A stretch of DNA of 60,269 nucleotides, from the NCBI GenBank assembly GCA_020050595.1, contig JAGVKL010000059.1, positions 1 through 60,269 on the forward strand. Direction: 5' to 3'. Shown here piece after piece: positions 1 to 9,975 of the stretch. This DNA is from Legionellales bacterium (GTDB taxonomy: Bacteria; Pseudomonadota; Gammaproteobacteria; Legionellales; Legionellaceae). The position numbers and the translations under genes were made by a program. Numbering within the stretch: position 1 is the stretch's first letter; every line of letters begins with the position of its first letter. Below the pieces are notes generated by a model. The model ran no database searches. It had not been told where the DNA came from and was given only the letters and a program-made list of their open reading frames with translations.

Positions 1-2823
1 CGACCTCCCTTCAAGCCGCCCCAATCGCTCATCAACAATGCGTCCAATCCTCTCTTCTATTTCAACCCTATCCGCTGCACGCGCTCGCTCCAACTCATCG
101 ACCCGGCCTGTCATCCTTGCCAATTCAACTCGAAGTCCAGCAATAGTAATATCAGCAGCAACAGGTGGGGGTAAAATCTTTACCATATGACCATCGATCT
201 CTAATAGCTTCTTAGCTGGACTAGTCCTTTTTGTATGAAGAGTTGACGCTGGAGTCATCCAGTCGAGATCGCTCACCATAGCCCTTAATCCTTCTAGCAG
301 GTAAGCATGAACGACGTTATCCTGATCAGCATCCGTTCGACTAGAAACCTGAGCGGCAATAAGCTCTAACGCTTCCACCATGCGCGACATATGTTTCCTT
401 TGTAACATCCACTTTTCAGCACTATAAATCCCGCGCGAAAAAAAGAAAAGAACTCGGCTTGAAGTAGAGCGCCGATAAGGGTCCAGTACCTGGTCATAAA
501 TATCGCGTGCCAGCCCTCGAAGATTTTCTTTAGACTTATCCAATACTGATAAGGAAAAACCCCTGGTATAATCATCAATCGACGATAAAAACAATGCTTC
601 TATCGCGATCGCCAATCCCATATGACGACGTTCCTTGACTATTATCACATCGGTTGGCATGGGTTCAACGCTTCGAGAACCATAGGCCAAAGAGTGCGAC
701 AACGAGCGGGGATAAACATCCAAAGACCCATCACTCGGAGCACCAGCACCGCCTCGAGCAGGGAGCACCTCAACCCTGGTATATGCAATTCCAATGTCCC
801 CTGCTAAGCGGTGTTTTTCTAGCTCGGCTAGCTTAGGTGTTAAAGCATCGCCCCTAGAAAAAATAGCTCCGGGCTCTGTGTAACGCTTACAAGATATAGC
901 GCATTTTCTGATCTGCGCAGTAAAAATTCCATCCATTCGCAGCGCATTGGCTAACCATAGTGACAACCGCAAGGTTTCTAAAGCTTTACGCCGCTGGATG
1001 AGGCGATTGTAGCGGTCATTAGGAGGAGAAGCCATGCCATCAAATTGTTCTGCTTTTGCAATCAATTGTTGACTGACATCAGCCGCACTTTCTAGCAAGC
1101 GTAGTTTTTCATCATAAGCTCGTAAATGTTGGTAAGCTTTTCTCTGAAGCTCCGATGCGCTAACGCGGAGAGCTTCGGATACCACATCGGGGGTAATATA
1201 ATCTCTTATGGCTACTAATACGCCTACTTTGTCTACCTCAATTAACATTTCCAGCGCTGTTTTTTGAGCAGCGTTTTTTACTAGAAATGCTGCTAGAAGA
1301 TCTTTTCTAGCTTCTATAGTAGATGCATCAGGATCAAGTATCGTTTCAAGTGCGGCAGCATAAAATCGTTTATGAGCGGCATCTAATAACGACCTAAATT
1401 TTTCTAATGTTACCCTTAATGTAGTGGTGGTGGTGACAGTCGTAGTGGCAGTGGTAGCAACAATAGTACTACCTGTAACCGCTCCCGCAGCTATCGCTGC
1501 GATAATGTGCAAAGTACTCCTTGTTGCATCGTCTGCTTCAAGTTGGAGGGGATCAACATCGGCCCTGATACACTCGCCCGCCAACAAATCGACTGCTCGT
1601 GCCGAGCCCACCCTGATCGCTTCAGTTAGATAGGTTTCCAACGATGCTGAGGCAAGTGTGGTGGAACCAAAAATACAGGCTAATTTTTGTTGAAAATCGG
1701 CTTGTCCTAATCTTATACCCCCTGCTTCTAATGCGCTGATGAAGGTAGAAGGCGCTGACCTGGCAAAATTTTCAGTAAATCCACGAAGGAGCTTTCTTTT
1801 CGTTCCTAGCACACACTCTCGTTCTTCAATAGCGGTGAGTAGTTCTCTGTATCTTTTCGATGATTCTTGATACTTAGCCAATGCTCTTGATGCCCCTGTT
1901 GCCAACCCTTTAATCTCCGCATCAAGGTTAAGGCTGGCTCTGGGCGAATACTCCACTTTTAGCAACGCTCGGAAATTCTGTAAATAGGTATTTATATCCG
2001 GTGCTATCCTTGCTCTTAACCCTTCTGCGGGGATAGCGGCTCCATTGTATTTTATGGTCTCTCGGCCTTCTAAATAGGTCAGAAATTGATTGATATATTT
2101 CTCATATATCTCCTGGATCGATGCGGTATAAATGGGCTCACCTTCGGCTACAGTTAAGGCAAGGCTTGAATTCAAAAAAGCAATATCGACGGTCGATGAG
2201 CCTAAAGTCCTTTTATAGTCAACGAGAATTCTTTTTTGCCGCTCCCTTATCATGTGTTCAAGATGAGCAGTCAAGCGCTGAAAAACAAGCTCGCTAGCTT
2301 GTTCCCACAATTGCTCTTCTCTAGTCGACCCATCAGCTGTTGGCTCGTCATTGTTCAGCAACAACGTTATAAAATCATCTTTCCTTTCACGGATCGCAGC
2401 AAGGATATCGTCGTGGGAAACATGGTAATCGGTACTAGCAGCAGTAAGGCTCTGGTGAATATGTAATAACCGAGGTAAAGCCAAGGTAACTGCTGCAGGA
2501 GCTGGAACTGCGGCAGGAGCAGTAGTTGGTGCTGGTACAGGGGCTGGGGCTGCCGCAGGAGCAGTAGTTGGTGCTGGTACAGGGGCTGGGGCTGCCGCAG
2601 GAGCAGCAGTTGGCGCTGGCACAGAGGCTGAGGATGCTGCGCGAGCGGCAGCCGGCGCAGGAGCTGGGGCTGCCGCAGGAGCAGCCGTTGGTACTGGTAC
2701 GGGGGCTGAGGATGCCGTGCGAGTGGCAGTCCGTGCAGGAGCTGGGGCTGCCGCGGAAGCAGCTGTCGATGCTGACCTAGGGGCTGGAGCTGCCGATCTT
2801 CTAAAGTTGAAAAAGTTAAACAT
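1..2823 (-). CDS. Very large Ala/Pro-rich, coiled-coil protein of unknown function (C-terminus cut by window edge)
   Basis: Reading every triplet from the ATG at 2823 down to base 1 gives 941 codons with no stop, so this is one long gene that continues beyond the left edge. An AAGGAAG Shine-Dalgarno lies about 6 bases before the ATG. The protein starts MFNFFNFRRSAAPAPRS. Residues about 10-115 are a low-complexity linker of PAP, APT and AAP units. A long, mainly helical region follows, rich in E, R, L and A. Around residues 447-468 there is a Thr/Ala/Val run (ATTATTTVTTTTT) that could be a weak hydrophobic segment. The last 50 visible residues (for example GRVDELERARAADRVEIEER) have strong heptad character. 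I recognise no enzyme motif and see no signal peptide. Size, Pro/Ala linker and coiled coil resemble Legionellales effector or surface proteins, but that is inference. Existence of the gene is near certain; its function is unknown. Confidence 0.88.
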   Translation of the reverse strand, partial: MFNFFNFRRSAAPAPRSASTAASAAAPAPARTATRTASSAPVPVPTAAPAAAPAPAPAAARAASSASVPAPTAAPAAAPAPVPAPTTAPAAAPAPVPAPTTAPAAVPAPAAVTLALPRLLHIHQSLTAASTDYHVSHDDILAAIRERKDDFITLLLNNDEPTADGSTREEQLWEQASELVFQRLTAHLEHMIRERQKRILVDYKRTLGSSTVDIAFLNSSLALTVAEGEPIYTASIQEIYEKYINQFLTYLEGRETIKYNGAAIPAEGLRARIAPDINTYLQNFRALLKVEYSPRASLNLDAEIKGLATGASRALAKYQESSKRYRELLTAIEERECVLGTKRKLLRGFTENFARSAPSTFISALEAGGIRLGQADFQQKLACIFGSTTLASASLETYLTEAIRVGSARAVDLLAGECIRADVDPLQLEADDATRSTLHIIAAIAAGAVTGSTIVATTATTTVTTTTTLRVTLEKFRSLLDAAHKRFYAAALETILDPDASTIEARKDLLAAFLVKNAAQKTALEMLIEVDKVGVLVAIRDYITPDVVSEALRVSASELQRKAYQHLRAYDEKLRLLESAADVSQQLIAKAEQFDGMASPPNDRYNRLIQRRKALETLRLSLWLANALRMDGIFTAQIRKCAISCKRYTEPGAIFSRGDALTPKLAELEKHRLAGDIGIAYTRVEVLPARGGAGAPSDGSLDVYPRSLSHSLAYGSRSVEPMPTDVIIVKERRHMGLAIAIEALFLSSIDDYTRGFSLSVLDKSKENLRGLARDIYDQVLDPYRRSTSSRVLFFFSRGIYSAEKWMLQRKHMSRMVEALELIAAQVSSRTDADQDNVVHAYLLEGLRAMVSDLDWMTPASTLHTKRTSPAKKLLEIDGHMVKILPPPVAADITIAGLRVELARMTGRVDELERARAADRVEIEERIGRIVDERLGRLEGRS
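2513..2718. repeat. 42-bp minisatellite inside the Ala/Pro-rich gene
   Basis: A 42-base unit beginning GCAGGAGCAG starts at 2513, 2555 and 2597, with a diverged copy from about 2675. The first two copies are identical. Being a multiple of three, the repeat adds 14-residue PAPTTAPAAAPAPV-type blocks without changing the frame, so copy number can vary without breaking the gene. Confidence 0.85.
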
Positions 2824-3227
2824 AATAATCTTCCTTTTAATTAATCCACGCCCTATCGTTATAGGAACAATAATTAACGTTATGTTAAAGCGATAAATTT
2901 TGGCTTGATAAAGACTATTTCGTAGAAAGGGAGAGGGGGAATAATTATTTCCATCAGTGTATCATCATGATTTGATTGTTTGAACACAACATTTACCATT
3001 TACATCTCCATGAAATAAGGTTGGGAAATTTAACTTCTAATAAGTAACGGGGCAATGCTCCTGTTAATTGTATGAATTAAGCACAACGAATGGTAAATAA
3101 TTAGTCACTAATTGTCAAGTATGAGAATAATGCGTGGATAGTGCTTAGCACTAGGTATCAACGTAAAGTGTAGCTGCTTTTAACCAGGATACAGGGACTG
3201 TGTAAATTAACCTTACGATGGGGTAGC
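2824..3227. other. Intergenic region, 404 bp
   Basis: No convincing gene on either strand. It is AT-rich and holds the upstream region of the minus-strand gene that starts at 2823. A perfect palindrome TAGTGCT-t-AGCACTA lies at 3139-3153, and its role (operator or remnant) is unknown. No clear promoter pair could be assigned. Confidence 0.5.
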
Positions 3228-3821
3228 CTAACGGTAGCACGTAATGCTACTAAACCCACTGCAATCATCGCCAAAACATAATTTACCATTGCCCAACGCT
3301 TTGGTAGCCATTACGTGCTCTTGCTTTTTAAAGTATTGGGCATTCATATATCCCATCCTGCGGCAGAATGAATATGCTGCGCGCTGGCCGCAACCACGGC
3401 TATTTTCATAACACCAATCGATTCGATAGTGATCGACGCGCGGGAAAACAAAGCGTTGTGAGCGATAGGAAGATACTTTGGGCGGGTACTGGGAGAAATT
3501 TCCCGTGCATGTGATTAACGTAAAGCTATTGCAATTCCACCCCTTACATTGCGCACGGGTCAAAATATAATTGGTTAACCCTACATTGTAATCAATAATC
3601 GCCTCGTTGGCCTTTTCATACCCCATAAGCTTACAGTATTTATTGGCTACGGCTAAACCACACGCTTTACTATCCAGCGTACAATAATTTAACCGTTGGC
3701 CATTATAAGTAGGATTCCAGAAATTCCGATAAAAATTTTGCTTGCGTTCTTCTGCATTTACGTTATTAATCAAAGAGATAGAAGCAATCAATACCACAAA
3801 AAGGTGCCGAAAAAGAATCAT
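3228..3821 (-). CDS. Exported Cys-rich protein with a duplicated domain, function unknown
   Basis: The ATG at 3821 gives a typical signal peptide (MILFRHLFVVLIASISLINN, with likely cleavage after VNA). A GTG at 3848 would extend it by nine residues in front of the signal and is less likely. The mature part is two copies of a domain of about 65 residues. Each follows the pattern hydrophobic-x-(Y/W)C, then CG with A-rich helix, a second Cys (YC or FC), MGY, a Thr-containing stretch, C-x(4)-C and ITC. The six aligned cysteines per copy suggest three disulfides per domain in the periplasm or outside the cell. The gene stands alone with wide flanks. I do not recognise a named family. Similar CG..AA..FC...GY patterns occur, as I remember it, in secreted proteins of other organisms, but that is unverified. 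Confidence 0.82.
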   Translation of the reverse strand: MILFRHLFVVLIASISLINNVNAEERKQNFYRNFWNPTYNGQRLNYCTLDSKACGLAVANKYCKLMGYEKANEAIIDYNVGLTNYILTRAQCKGWNCNSFTLITCTGNFSQYPPKVSSYRSQRFVFPRVDHYRIDWCYENSRGCGQRAAYSFCRRMGYMNAQYFKKQEHVMATKALGNGKLCFGDDCSGFSSITCYR

Positions 3822-4144
3822 CGTAACAATCCATAGCAATAAAAACACATGTTAGCCTACACACACTAAAGGATAACGTCAATGAATAACAACGATGGGG
3901 ACAACGGCTGCCCCATCTAATAGTTGTCTTTGCGAACAAAGTGAAGTAATCCAGCATCTTTTGTTTAACTTGCTTACAGCTCGCAGCGACGAATTTTGTA
4001 TCTTAATTAAGCAATAAAAACTAATTTAGGTCCAAAAATTAAGATGGGACAGCGCTGACAATGGAGGACTGGTTAATGCATGACTCTTGGTCACATTGGT
4101 GCGAGTGCAGCGCCCTATAAGGCTCTTTTCATGGCTCATTGTGA

Positions 4145-7100
4145 TCAATAACAAACCTCCACGCACGTTTTATCAAGAATGGCAGCCAGTGAATGGATTA
4201 ATTCATCACTCGGCTTCACTCGCCACTCTTTTGATAAGTTTATAGCCGCTTTAGCATCTGCATTCCTATAACGAATCTGTACCACACATTCGCCCTGATA
4301 CGTCTTTAATATGGATTGAATGGATGGCAGCAATGAATGATCCTGAGAAGATAATGTTAGGGCCAAACATTTGGCAAAGCGCGTACGTACTTCTTCCAAT
4401 GTGTGAATCGCCGACGCTGTCATTTTAACACCGCCTGTGTAATCGTCAGGGCTGATTTCTCCCTCAATAACAATCACCTGGCCAATCATAATATCAGCTT
4501 GCCTCGGCTCAAAGATTTCCGAAAAAGCCACGATATCAATAGGACCGGTCGTATCTTCAAGCGAAATGATCGCTAATTTTTTCCCTCGCTTGGTTAAAAT
4601 ACGCCGGATATCTCTAACTAAGCCGCAAACAAGGGCCTTTTTTGCTGTAGAATTTAATTTAATAATCGGCTGAACAAAATCCGCTAACTCCTCAAGATAA
4701 GCTTCGGCAGGATGTCCGGTTAAATAAAAACCTAAAGTCTCTTTCTCACCCTCCAAACGCCGTTTATTATCCCAAGCTTTTGTGTCTATATAGTTTTCAA
4801 CGATCGATACATCTTCTAATAAACCTAATAAATCCGTTTGCCCACTGGTTTGATTTTGATGAAATTTTGCTCCTGCCTGGATCGCATTATCAATCGATTC
4901 AAATAAACTAGCCCGCTCTACATTCCAAGTGTCCAACGCGCCGCTTTTAACTAAGGCTTCCAAGACCCGTCGATTTACTTTACGCATGTCTAATCGCTGG
5001 CAGACGCTAAACAATCCTTCAAAAGGCCCCTGTTGCTCACGCTCTTCAACAATGCATTGTATTGCTGCTTCCCCCGCACCTTTAATAGCGCCTAACCCAT
5101 AAAGGATGGTTTTATCGTCAACCACTGTAAAATAGTAATGCGAACGATTAATACAGGGAGGTAATACATTTAACTTCATCCGTTTGCACTCTTGCATAAA
5201 AATGACTACCTTATCGGTATTATCCATATCCGATGACATCACAGCAGCCATAAAAGCAGCGGGGTAATGAGCCTTTAACCAAGCGGTTTGATAAGCAACT
5301 AAGGCATACGCTGCTGAATGCGATTTATTAAAACCATAACCTGCAAACTTTTCCATTAAATCAAAGATCGTACTAGCAATAGTAGGCTCAACCCCTCTTG
5401 CAGCAGCTCCCTCTGTAAAGATAGTGCGCTGCTTTGCCATTTCTTCGGGTTTCTTCTTACCCATCGCGCGACGCAAAAGATCAGCGGCACCCAGCGTATA
5501 ATTTGCCAGAATTTGAGCAATTTGCATCACTTGCTCTTGGTAGAGAATCACACCATAGGTAGGTTTTAATATGGGTGCTATATCTGGATGAGGATACTCT
5601 ACTCGTGCTCGCCCATGCTTTCTATCGATAAAATCATCCACCATCCCTGACTGCAAAGGCCCTGGACGAAAAAGAGCAACCAAAGCAATGATCTCTTCAA
5701 AACAATCCGGTTGCAGGCGATGAATAAGCTCTTTCATCCCTCGCGATTCCAACTGAAAAACAGCAGTCGTATGGCATGCTTTAAGCAAAGCAAAGGAAGG
5801 CTCATCGTCAGTGGGAATTTCGCTAATATCAATGGGAGGTAAATCAGCCTTTTGTCGCTGTTGGTTCACTATCTGCAATGCCCAGTTAATAATGGTTAAC
5901 GTTCTTAAACCTAAGAAGTCAAATTTAACCAATCCCGCCGCTTCCACGTCGTCTTTATCGAATTGACTAACTAATTGGGTCGATCCTTGCTCACAATAAA
6001 TGGCTGTAAAATCAGTAAGCTTGGAAGGCGCAATCACTACCCCGCCCGCATGTTTACCTGCATTGCGCGTAACTCCTTCTAATTTTTTGGCAAGATCTAA
6101 TAACTCTTTAACTTCCTCTTCATTTTCATATCGCCGTTTTAACTCCTCTTCCTGTTCTAATGCTTTTTCTAATGTAATGCCAAGCTCAAACGGAATAAGC
6201 TTTGCAAGCTTATCCACAAAGCCATAAGGATGGCCTAATACTCGTCCTACGTCTCTAACAACTGCCTTAGCCGCCATGGTACCGAACGTTATAATTTGCG
6301 ATACACTTTGACGACCATATTTTTCAGCCACGTATTCAATAACGCGGTCCCGCCCTTCCATGCAAAAATCAATATCGAAGTCGGGCATGGAAACCCGCTC
6401 AGGATTTAAAAACCGCTCAAAAAGCAATTCATATTGCAACGGATCTAAATCGGTAATTTCTAACACATACGCCACTAAAGAGCCGGCTCCCGATCCACGT
6501 CCTGGGCCAACCGGCACCCCATTTTGCTTAGCCCATTGAATAAAGTCGGCAACAATTAAAAAATAACCGGCAAACCCCATTTTGTTAATAACATCCAACT
6601 CAATTTTAAGCCGATCATCATAAGGAGTACGGATAGAATCATTGATTTCAACGCCTTTGCGCCGGCTCATTTGTAAAAGACGTTTTTCAAGGCCTTCTTT
6701 AGACAAATGAGAAAGGTAATCTTCTACTGATGTCCCGTTAGGCGTAGGGAAATTAGGTAAATAATTACGGCCTAAATCAAGTTTTACCGTACAACGCTTA
6801 CTAATTTCCAGGGTATTTTGTAGCGCTTGAGGAATATCGCCAAAGAGTGCCTCCATTTCTTCAGCGGTTTTTAAATACTGTTGCGCACTAAATTTTTTTT
6901 GGCGTCGAGGGTCAGCTAAACTATGGCCTTCATGGATACAAACCCTCGCCTCATGGGCTTCATAATCCTCTTTATCCAAAAAACGTACATCATTGGTTGC
7001 AACCAATGGTAGATTTAATTGTTCTGCAAGCTTGACTACCCGCTCATTATAGAGGGATTCATCCGCTCTCCCTGTACGCTGAATTTCAAGGTAAAATCGT

Positions 7101-7615
7101 TGAGGAAAAATCTCCATCCATTGGTTAGCCCACTGCAACGCGCCTTCTTCATCATCCACTATCAAAGCTTGACCTATAATGCCCGCTCTCGCGCCTGACA
7201 AAGCAATCAAACCCTCTGCATGCTCTTTTATCCAATGATATTGCACACGAGGCTCGCCTTGATATTGCCCCTCCAAATAAGCCTTTGAAATCAGCCGCGT
7301 TAAATTGCGATAGCCTGTTTCATTTTGACAAAGTAAAACCAGTGAAGAAACATGATCGGGTTTCTCAAGCGAATGGCAGGGTAAATCAGCACCTAAAATA
7401 GGCTTTACGCCCGCAGCAACAGCCGCCTGAAAAAATTTTACTGCCGCGAATAAATTACAAAAATCCGTTATCGCAATAGCATTCATATCCCGATTGGTTA
7501 ACGCCTCTAAAAGAGGATTAATTTGGACTAGACCATCCACAATCGAAAATTCAGAATGAACATGTAAATGAACAAAACGTTGCCGCATAGATTTTGACTC
7601 TTTAGGAGGCTTCAA
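4145..7615 (-). CDS. dnaE: DNA polymerase III alpha subunit
   Basis: Replicative polymerase of 1156 residues, the usual DnaE length. The N-terminal PHP domain begins RFVHLHVHSEFS. The catalytic aspartates are visible in PDFDIDF (about residues 410 and 412), and the third in VKFDFLGL (about 564), matching the three aspartates of the C-family palm. The helix-hairpin-helix, OB-fold (about 985-1080) and tau-binding C-terminal regions are present. The annotated ATG at 7615 is possible; an ATG nine codons in (7588, MRQRFVHLHVHSE) fits the family better. Only 17 bases separate it from the upstream permease gene, so it is probably co-transcribed with the transporter genes, an unusual partner for dnaE. 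Nothing looks degraded. Confidence 0.97.
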   Translation of the reverse strand: MKPPKESKSMRQRFVHLHVHSEFSIVDGLVQINPLLEALTNRDMNAIAITDFCNLFAAVKFFQAAVAAGVKPILGADLPCHSLEKPDHVSSLVLLCQNETGYRNLTRLISKAYLEGQYQGEPRVQYHWIKEHAEGLIALSGARAGIIGQALIVDDEEGALQWANQWMEIFPQRFYLEIQRTGRADESLYNERVVKLAEQLNLPLVATNDVRFLDKEDYEAHEARVCIHEGHSLADPRRQKKFSAQQYLKTAEEMEALFGDIPQALQNTLEISKRCTVKLDLGRNYLPNFPTPNGTSVEDYLSHLSKEGLEKRLLQMSRRKGVEINDSIRTPYDDRLKIELDVINKMGFAGYFLIVADFIQWAKQNGVPVGPGRGSGAGSLVAYVLEITDLDPLQYELLFERFLNPERVSMPDFDIDFCMEGRDRVIEYVAEKYGRQSVSQIITFGTMAAKAVVRDVGRVLGHPYGFVDKLAKLIPFELGITLEKALEQEEELKRRYENEEEVKELLDLAKKLEGVTRNAGKHAGGVVIAPSKLTDFTAIYCEQGSTQLVSQFDKDDVEAAGLVKFDFLGLRTLTIINWALQIVNQQRQKADLPPIDISEIPTDDEPSFALLKACHTTAVFQLESRGMKELIHRLQPDCFEEIIALVALFRPGPLQSGMVDDFIDRKHGRARVEYPHPDIAPILKPTYGVILYQEQVMQIAQILANYTLGAADLLRRAMGKKKPEEMAKQRTIFTEGAAARGVEPTIASTIFDLMEKFAGYGFNKSHSAAYALVAYQTAWLKAHYPAAFMAAVMSSDMDNTDKVVIFMQECKRMKLNVLPPCINRSHYYFTVVDDKTILYGLGAIKGAGEAAIQCIVEEREQQGPFEGLFSVCQRLDMRKVNRRVLEALVKSGALDTWNVERASLFESIDNAIQAGAKFHQNQTSGQTDLLGLLEDVSIVENYIDTKAWDNKRRLEGEKETLGFYLTGHPAEAYLEELADFVQPIIKLNSTAKKALVCGLVRDIRRILTKRGKKLAIISLEDTTGPIDIVAFSEIFEPRQADIMIGQVIVIEGEISPDDYTGGVKMTASAIHTLEEVRTRFAKCLALTLSSQDHSLLPSIQSILKTYQGECVVQIRYRNADAKAAINLSKEWRVKPSDELIHSLAAILDKTCVEVCY

Positions 7616-7632
7616 ACATATCCCATTGTAAT

Positions 7633-8985
7633 CTATTTTATCTGATGAGGATCAAAAGCATCTCTTACCGCATCCGCAAATAAATTACTAGCTAAAACTA
7701 AAATAAACATAAAAATAAAGGCTGCTAACATAGGCCACCACACGATAGGTTCTCTAGCCAGTTCCAAGCGCGCTGCATTAATCATATTTCCCCAACTAAT
7801 TGTCATAGGGGACACGCCCACCCCTACATAAGATAATACCGCCTCTGCGAGCACTAAAAAGCTAAAATCCAGTACCAAAGTAATGACCACAATATGCATC
7901 ACATTAGGTAATAAATGCTTCCAAATGATTTTAAATGAACTACTCCCCAACGCTTTCGCAGCTAAGACAAAATCAATTTCCCGCAATTTAAGCGTTTCAG
8001 CACGCAGTAAACGGCATAAACTCGTCCAGCTAGTAATCCCTAAAATAAAACATAATGCCAAGAGCCTTGCATCCGCGCTTTGAGCCAATGTGGGAAATTG
8101 ATGCGGGTGATTAGCAATATACGTTTGCATCGATAAGACAGAGGCCGTGATTAACAAAACGCCAGGAATCGAGCTAAGCGTGGTATAAATGTATTGAATA
8201 ATATCATCCACCACCCCGCCAAAAAATCCTGCGGCGATGCCTAATAACAAAGCCAAAGGCATCATAAATAACGTAGTCAAAATACCTATGACCAATCCCG
8301 TACGAATACTCTTTATGGCATAATAAAAAATGTCTTGCCCAATTTTTCCCGTGCCTAATACATGCAGATGACGAGACAACCAATAACTACTGATTAGTAA
8401 AAACAAGCATAGAAATAAAGTAAGGAGTGCACTTATTTCCGCTGAGCTTACGCAAAAAAGCTTTCTAAGATCAATAATTTTTCTGTTTGTAGCTATTTTC
8501 TGATATTGATGAATGCTTAAGATGATAAACCAAAGCAATCCTACGATGCCAAGACTTATTAATACCGCTTTTAAGAGAATAGACGTTATCAGCTCTTGCT
8601 TTTCCTGCTCATTTTTAATCGTTTGTTTAGGGTAATTTAATAATGGATAAACCTGCTTCATATGCCCTTCAGTAAACACCGTTTCTGTGGAATACAACAC
8701 CAACGCTAAGGGAGCGGAATACGTTTTCTCATACTGCTCACCTAAGGGGGAAACAATACGATCAAGTAATGAATTTGAAGTGGATGAAACATGAATGGAA
8801 TCCAGCACGCCAATCATAAGGAAAAAAAACAAGACTATAGCAGCGCTAATTGCAATAGGTTTTTTAAGGATAGAAATAAGAGCTTTACGAATAGGCTCTT
8901 TTCTTAACCCCCGCAAAAGCAAATATAATCCTACGACTAAAACGGCAAGTAAGCATTGATCCGACCATAAAAAATAAGTACTCAT
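7633..8985 (-). CDS. ABC transporter permease, YejE/OppC type
   Basis: Inner-membrane permease of 450 residues from the oligopeptide/microcin (Opp/Dpp/Yej) uptake family. The C-terminal half carries the conserved six-helix permease domain, with the coupling (EAA) loop visible in DFVLAAKALGSSSFKIIWKHLLPN. That loop contacts the ATPase subunit. The long N-terminal part, with three or more extra membrane segments and a periplasmic loop, is typical of YejE-like rather than short DppC-like proteins. It follows the YejB-type gene after 12 bases and ends 17 bases before dnaE. No ATPase gene lies in this cluster, so the ATP-binding partner must be encoded elsewhere if the system works. The ATG at 8985 is the only reasonable start. 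Confidence 0.88.
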   Translation of the reverse strand: MSTYFLWSDQCLLAVLVVGLYLLLRGLRKEPIRKALISILKKPIAISAAIVLFFFLMIGVLDSIHVSSTSNSLLDRIVSPLGEQYEKTYSAPLALVLYSTETVFTEGHMKQVYPLLNYPKQTIKNEQEKQELITSILLKAVLISLGIVGLLWFIILSIHQYQKIATNRKIIDLRKLFCVSSAEISALLTLFLCLFLLISSYWLSRHLHVLGTGKIGQDIFYYAIKSIRTGLVIGILTTLFMMPLALLLGIAAGFFGGVVDDIIQYIYTTLSSIPGVLLITASVLSMQTYIANHPHQFPTLAQSADARLLALCFILGITSWTSLCRLLRAETLKLREIDFVLAAKALGSSSFKIIWKHLLPNVMHIVVITLVLDFSFLVLAEAVLSYVGVGVSPMTISWGNMINAARLELAREPIVWWPMLAAFIFMFILVLASNLFADAVRDAFDPHQIK

Positions 8986-8997
8986 GAATATCCTTGC

Positions 8998-9975
8998 TTA
9001 ACTCAGCCTCACACGAGGATCAACTAACGTGTAAGAAATGTCCGTTAAGATCAAACCTACAATATATAAAATAGAACCTAAAAATACCATCGCACGAACA
9101 ATCGCAAAATCTTGCTGCTGTATAGCATCAATAATATAACTACCCAACCCCGGCACCCCAAAGAACGATTCTAAAATCAAGCTTCCCATAAATAACGAAG
9201 GAATAATCACCACCACCCCCGTTAAAATAGGTAACATCGCATTTTTTAATACATGACGGAATAAAACTTCGGTTTCCGATAACCCTTTAGCCCGAGCGGT
9301 TTTGACATAATCTTTATTCATTTCCTCTAAAAACAACGTCCGATACCAACGACTTCCGGCACCAAGGCCGCCGATGACTGAAACAATCACGGGTAGGATG
9401 ACAAATTTAATACTATTAAAACCATCATCGTAGCCTGATATCGGAACTAACTTCAGCAATTTTCCTAATAAATATTGTCCCCCGATAATATAAAACATGC
9501 TGGAAATAGACATTAAAATAATACAAAAAATAACCCCGCTTAAATCCAAATAACTTGAACGAAAAAAAGCCATCATCATTGCACATAAAATATTAGCAAA
9601 TATACCCACCACTAATGCCGGTATCGCAATAGCTAAGCTTGGCCACATCCTTTGTGAAATATCATAGCTAATATCGCGCCCTGCATCGGAAGTACCGAAA
9701 TCAAAGGCAAATAAACGCAATGATTTTTGGAAAAATAACGTTTGAGTTAAGCGCTTAGAACCTAACTGTTGTTCATTATAAAAAAGGGGTAAATCATAGC
9801 CTCGCTGCGCCTTCCATTGAGCAATAGCTTCTGGTTTAACGTGCTTTTGACCCAATTGCATGCGCGCCATATCATCCGGCTAATTCACCATAAAAAATAA
9901 AGCAAACGTCAAAATATTAATGCCACAGAGAATGGGAATAGCATATAAAACACGGCGCAATAAATAAATTAGCAT
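8998..9975 (-). pseudogene. ABC transporter permease, YejB/OppB type, interrupted by an in-frame amber codon
   Basis: The family start is at ATG 9975, which overlaps the stop of the binding-protein gene (ATGCTAA). Reading from there gives MLIYLLRRVLYAIPILC, then a first membrane helix ending ALFFMVN. A TAG at 9882-9880 follows, after which the same frame resumes with PDDMARMQLGQKH, exactly the sequence expected next in this family. The remaining open frame (ATG 9870 to 8998, 290 residues) contains the complete permease domain with its EAA loop (YVKTARAKGLSETEVLFRHV) but lacks the first transmembrane helix. Either a single nonsense substitution has inactivated the gene, or amber suppression or restart at ATG 9870 rescues it. 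A sequencing error is also possible. The rest of the frame is undamaged, which suggests a recent event or continued function. Confidence 0.85.

Noticed and set aside
2236-2780. Plus-strand open frames opposite the left-edge gene
   Set aside because: They are shadows of the long minus-strand frame; the second is a translation of the minisatellite.
3766-3957. Minus-strand frame of 63 codons upstream of the duplicated Cys-rich gene
   Set aside because: It overlaps the signal-peptide region in another frame and looks random.
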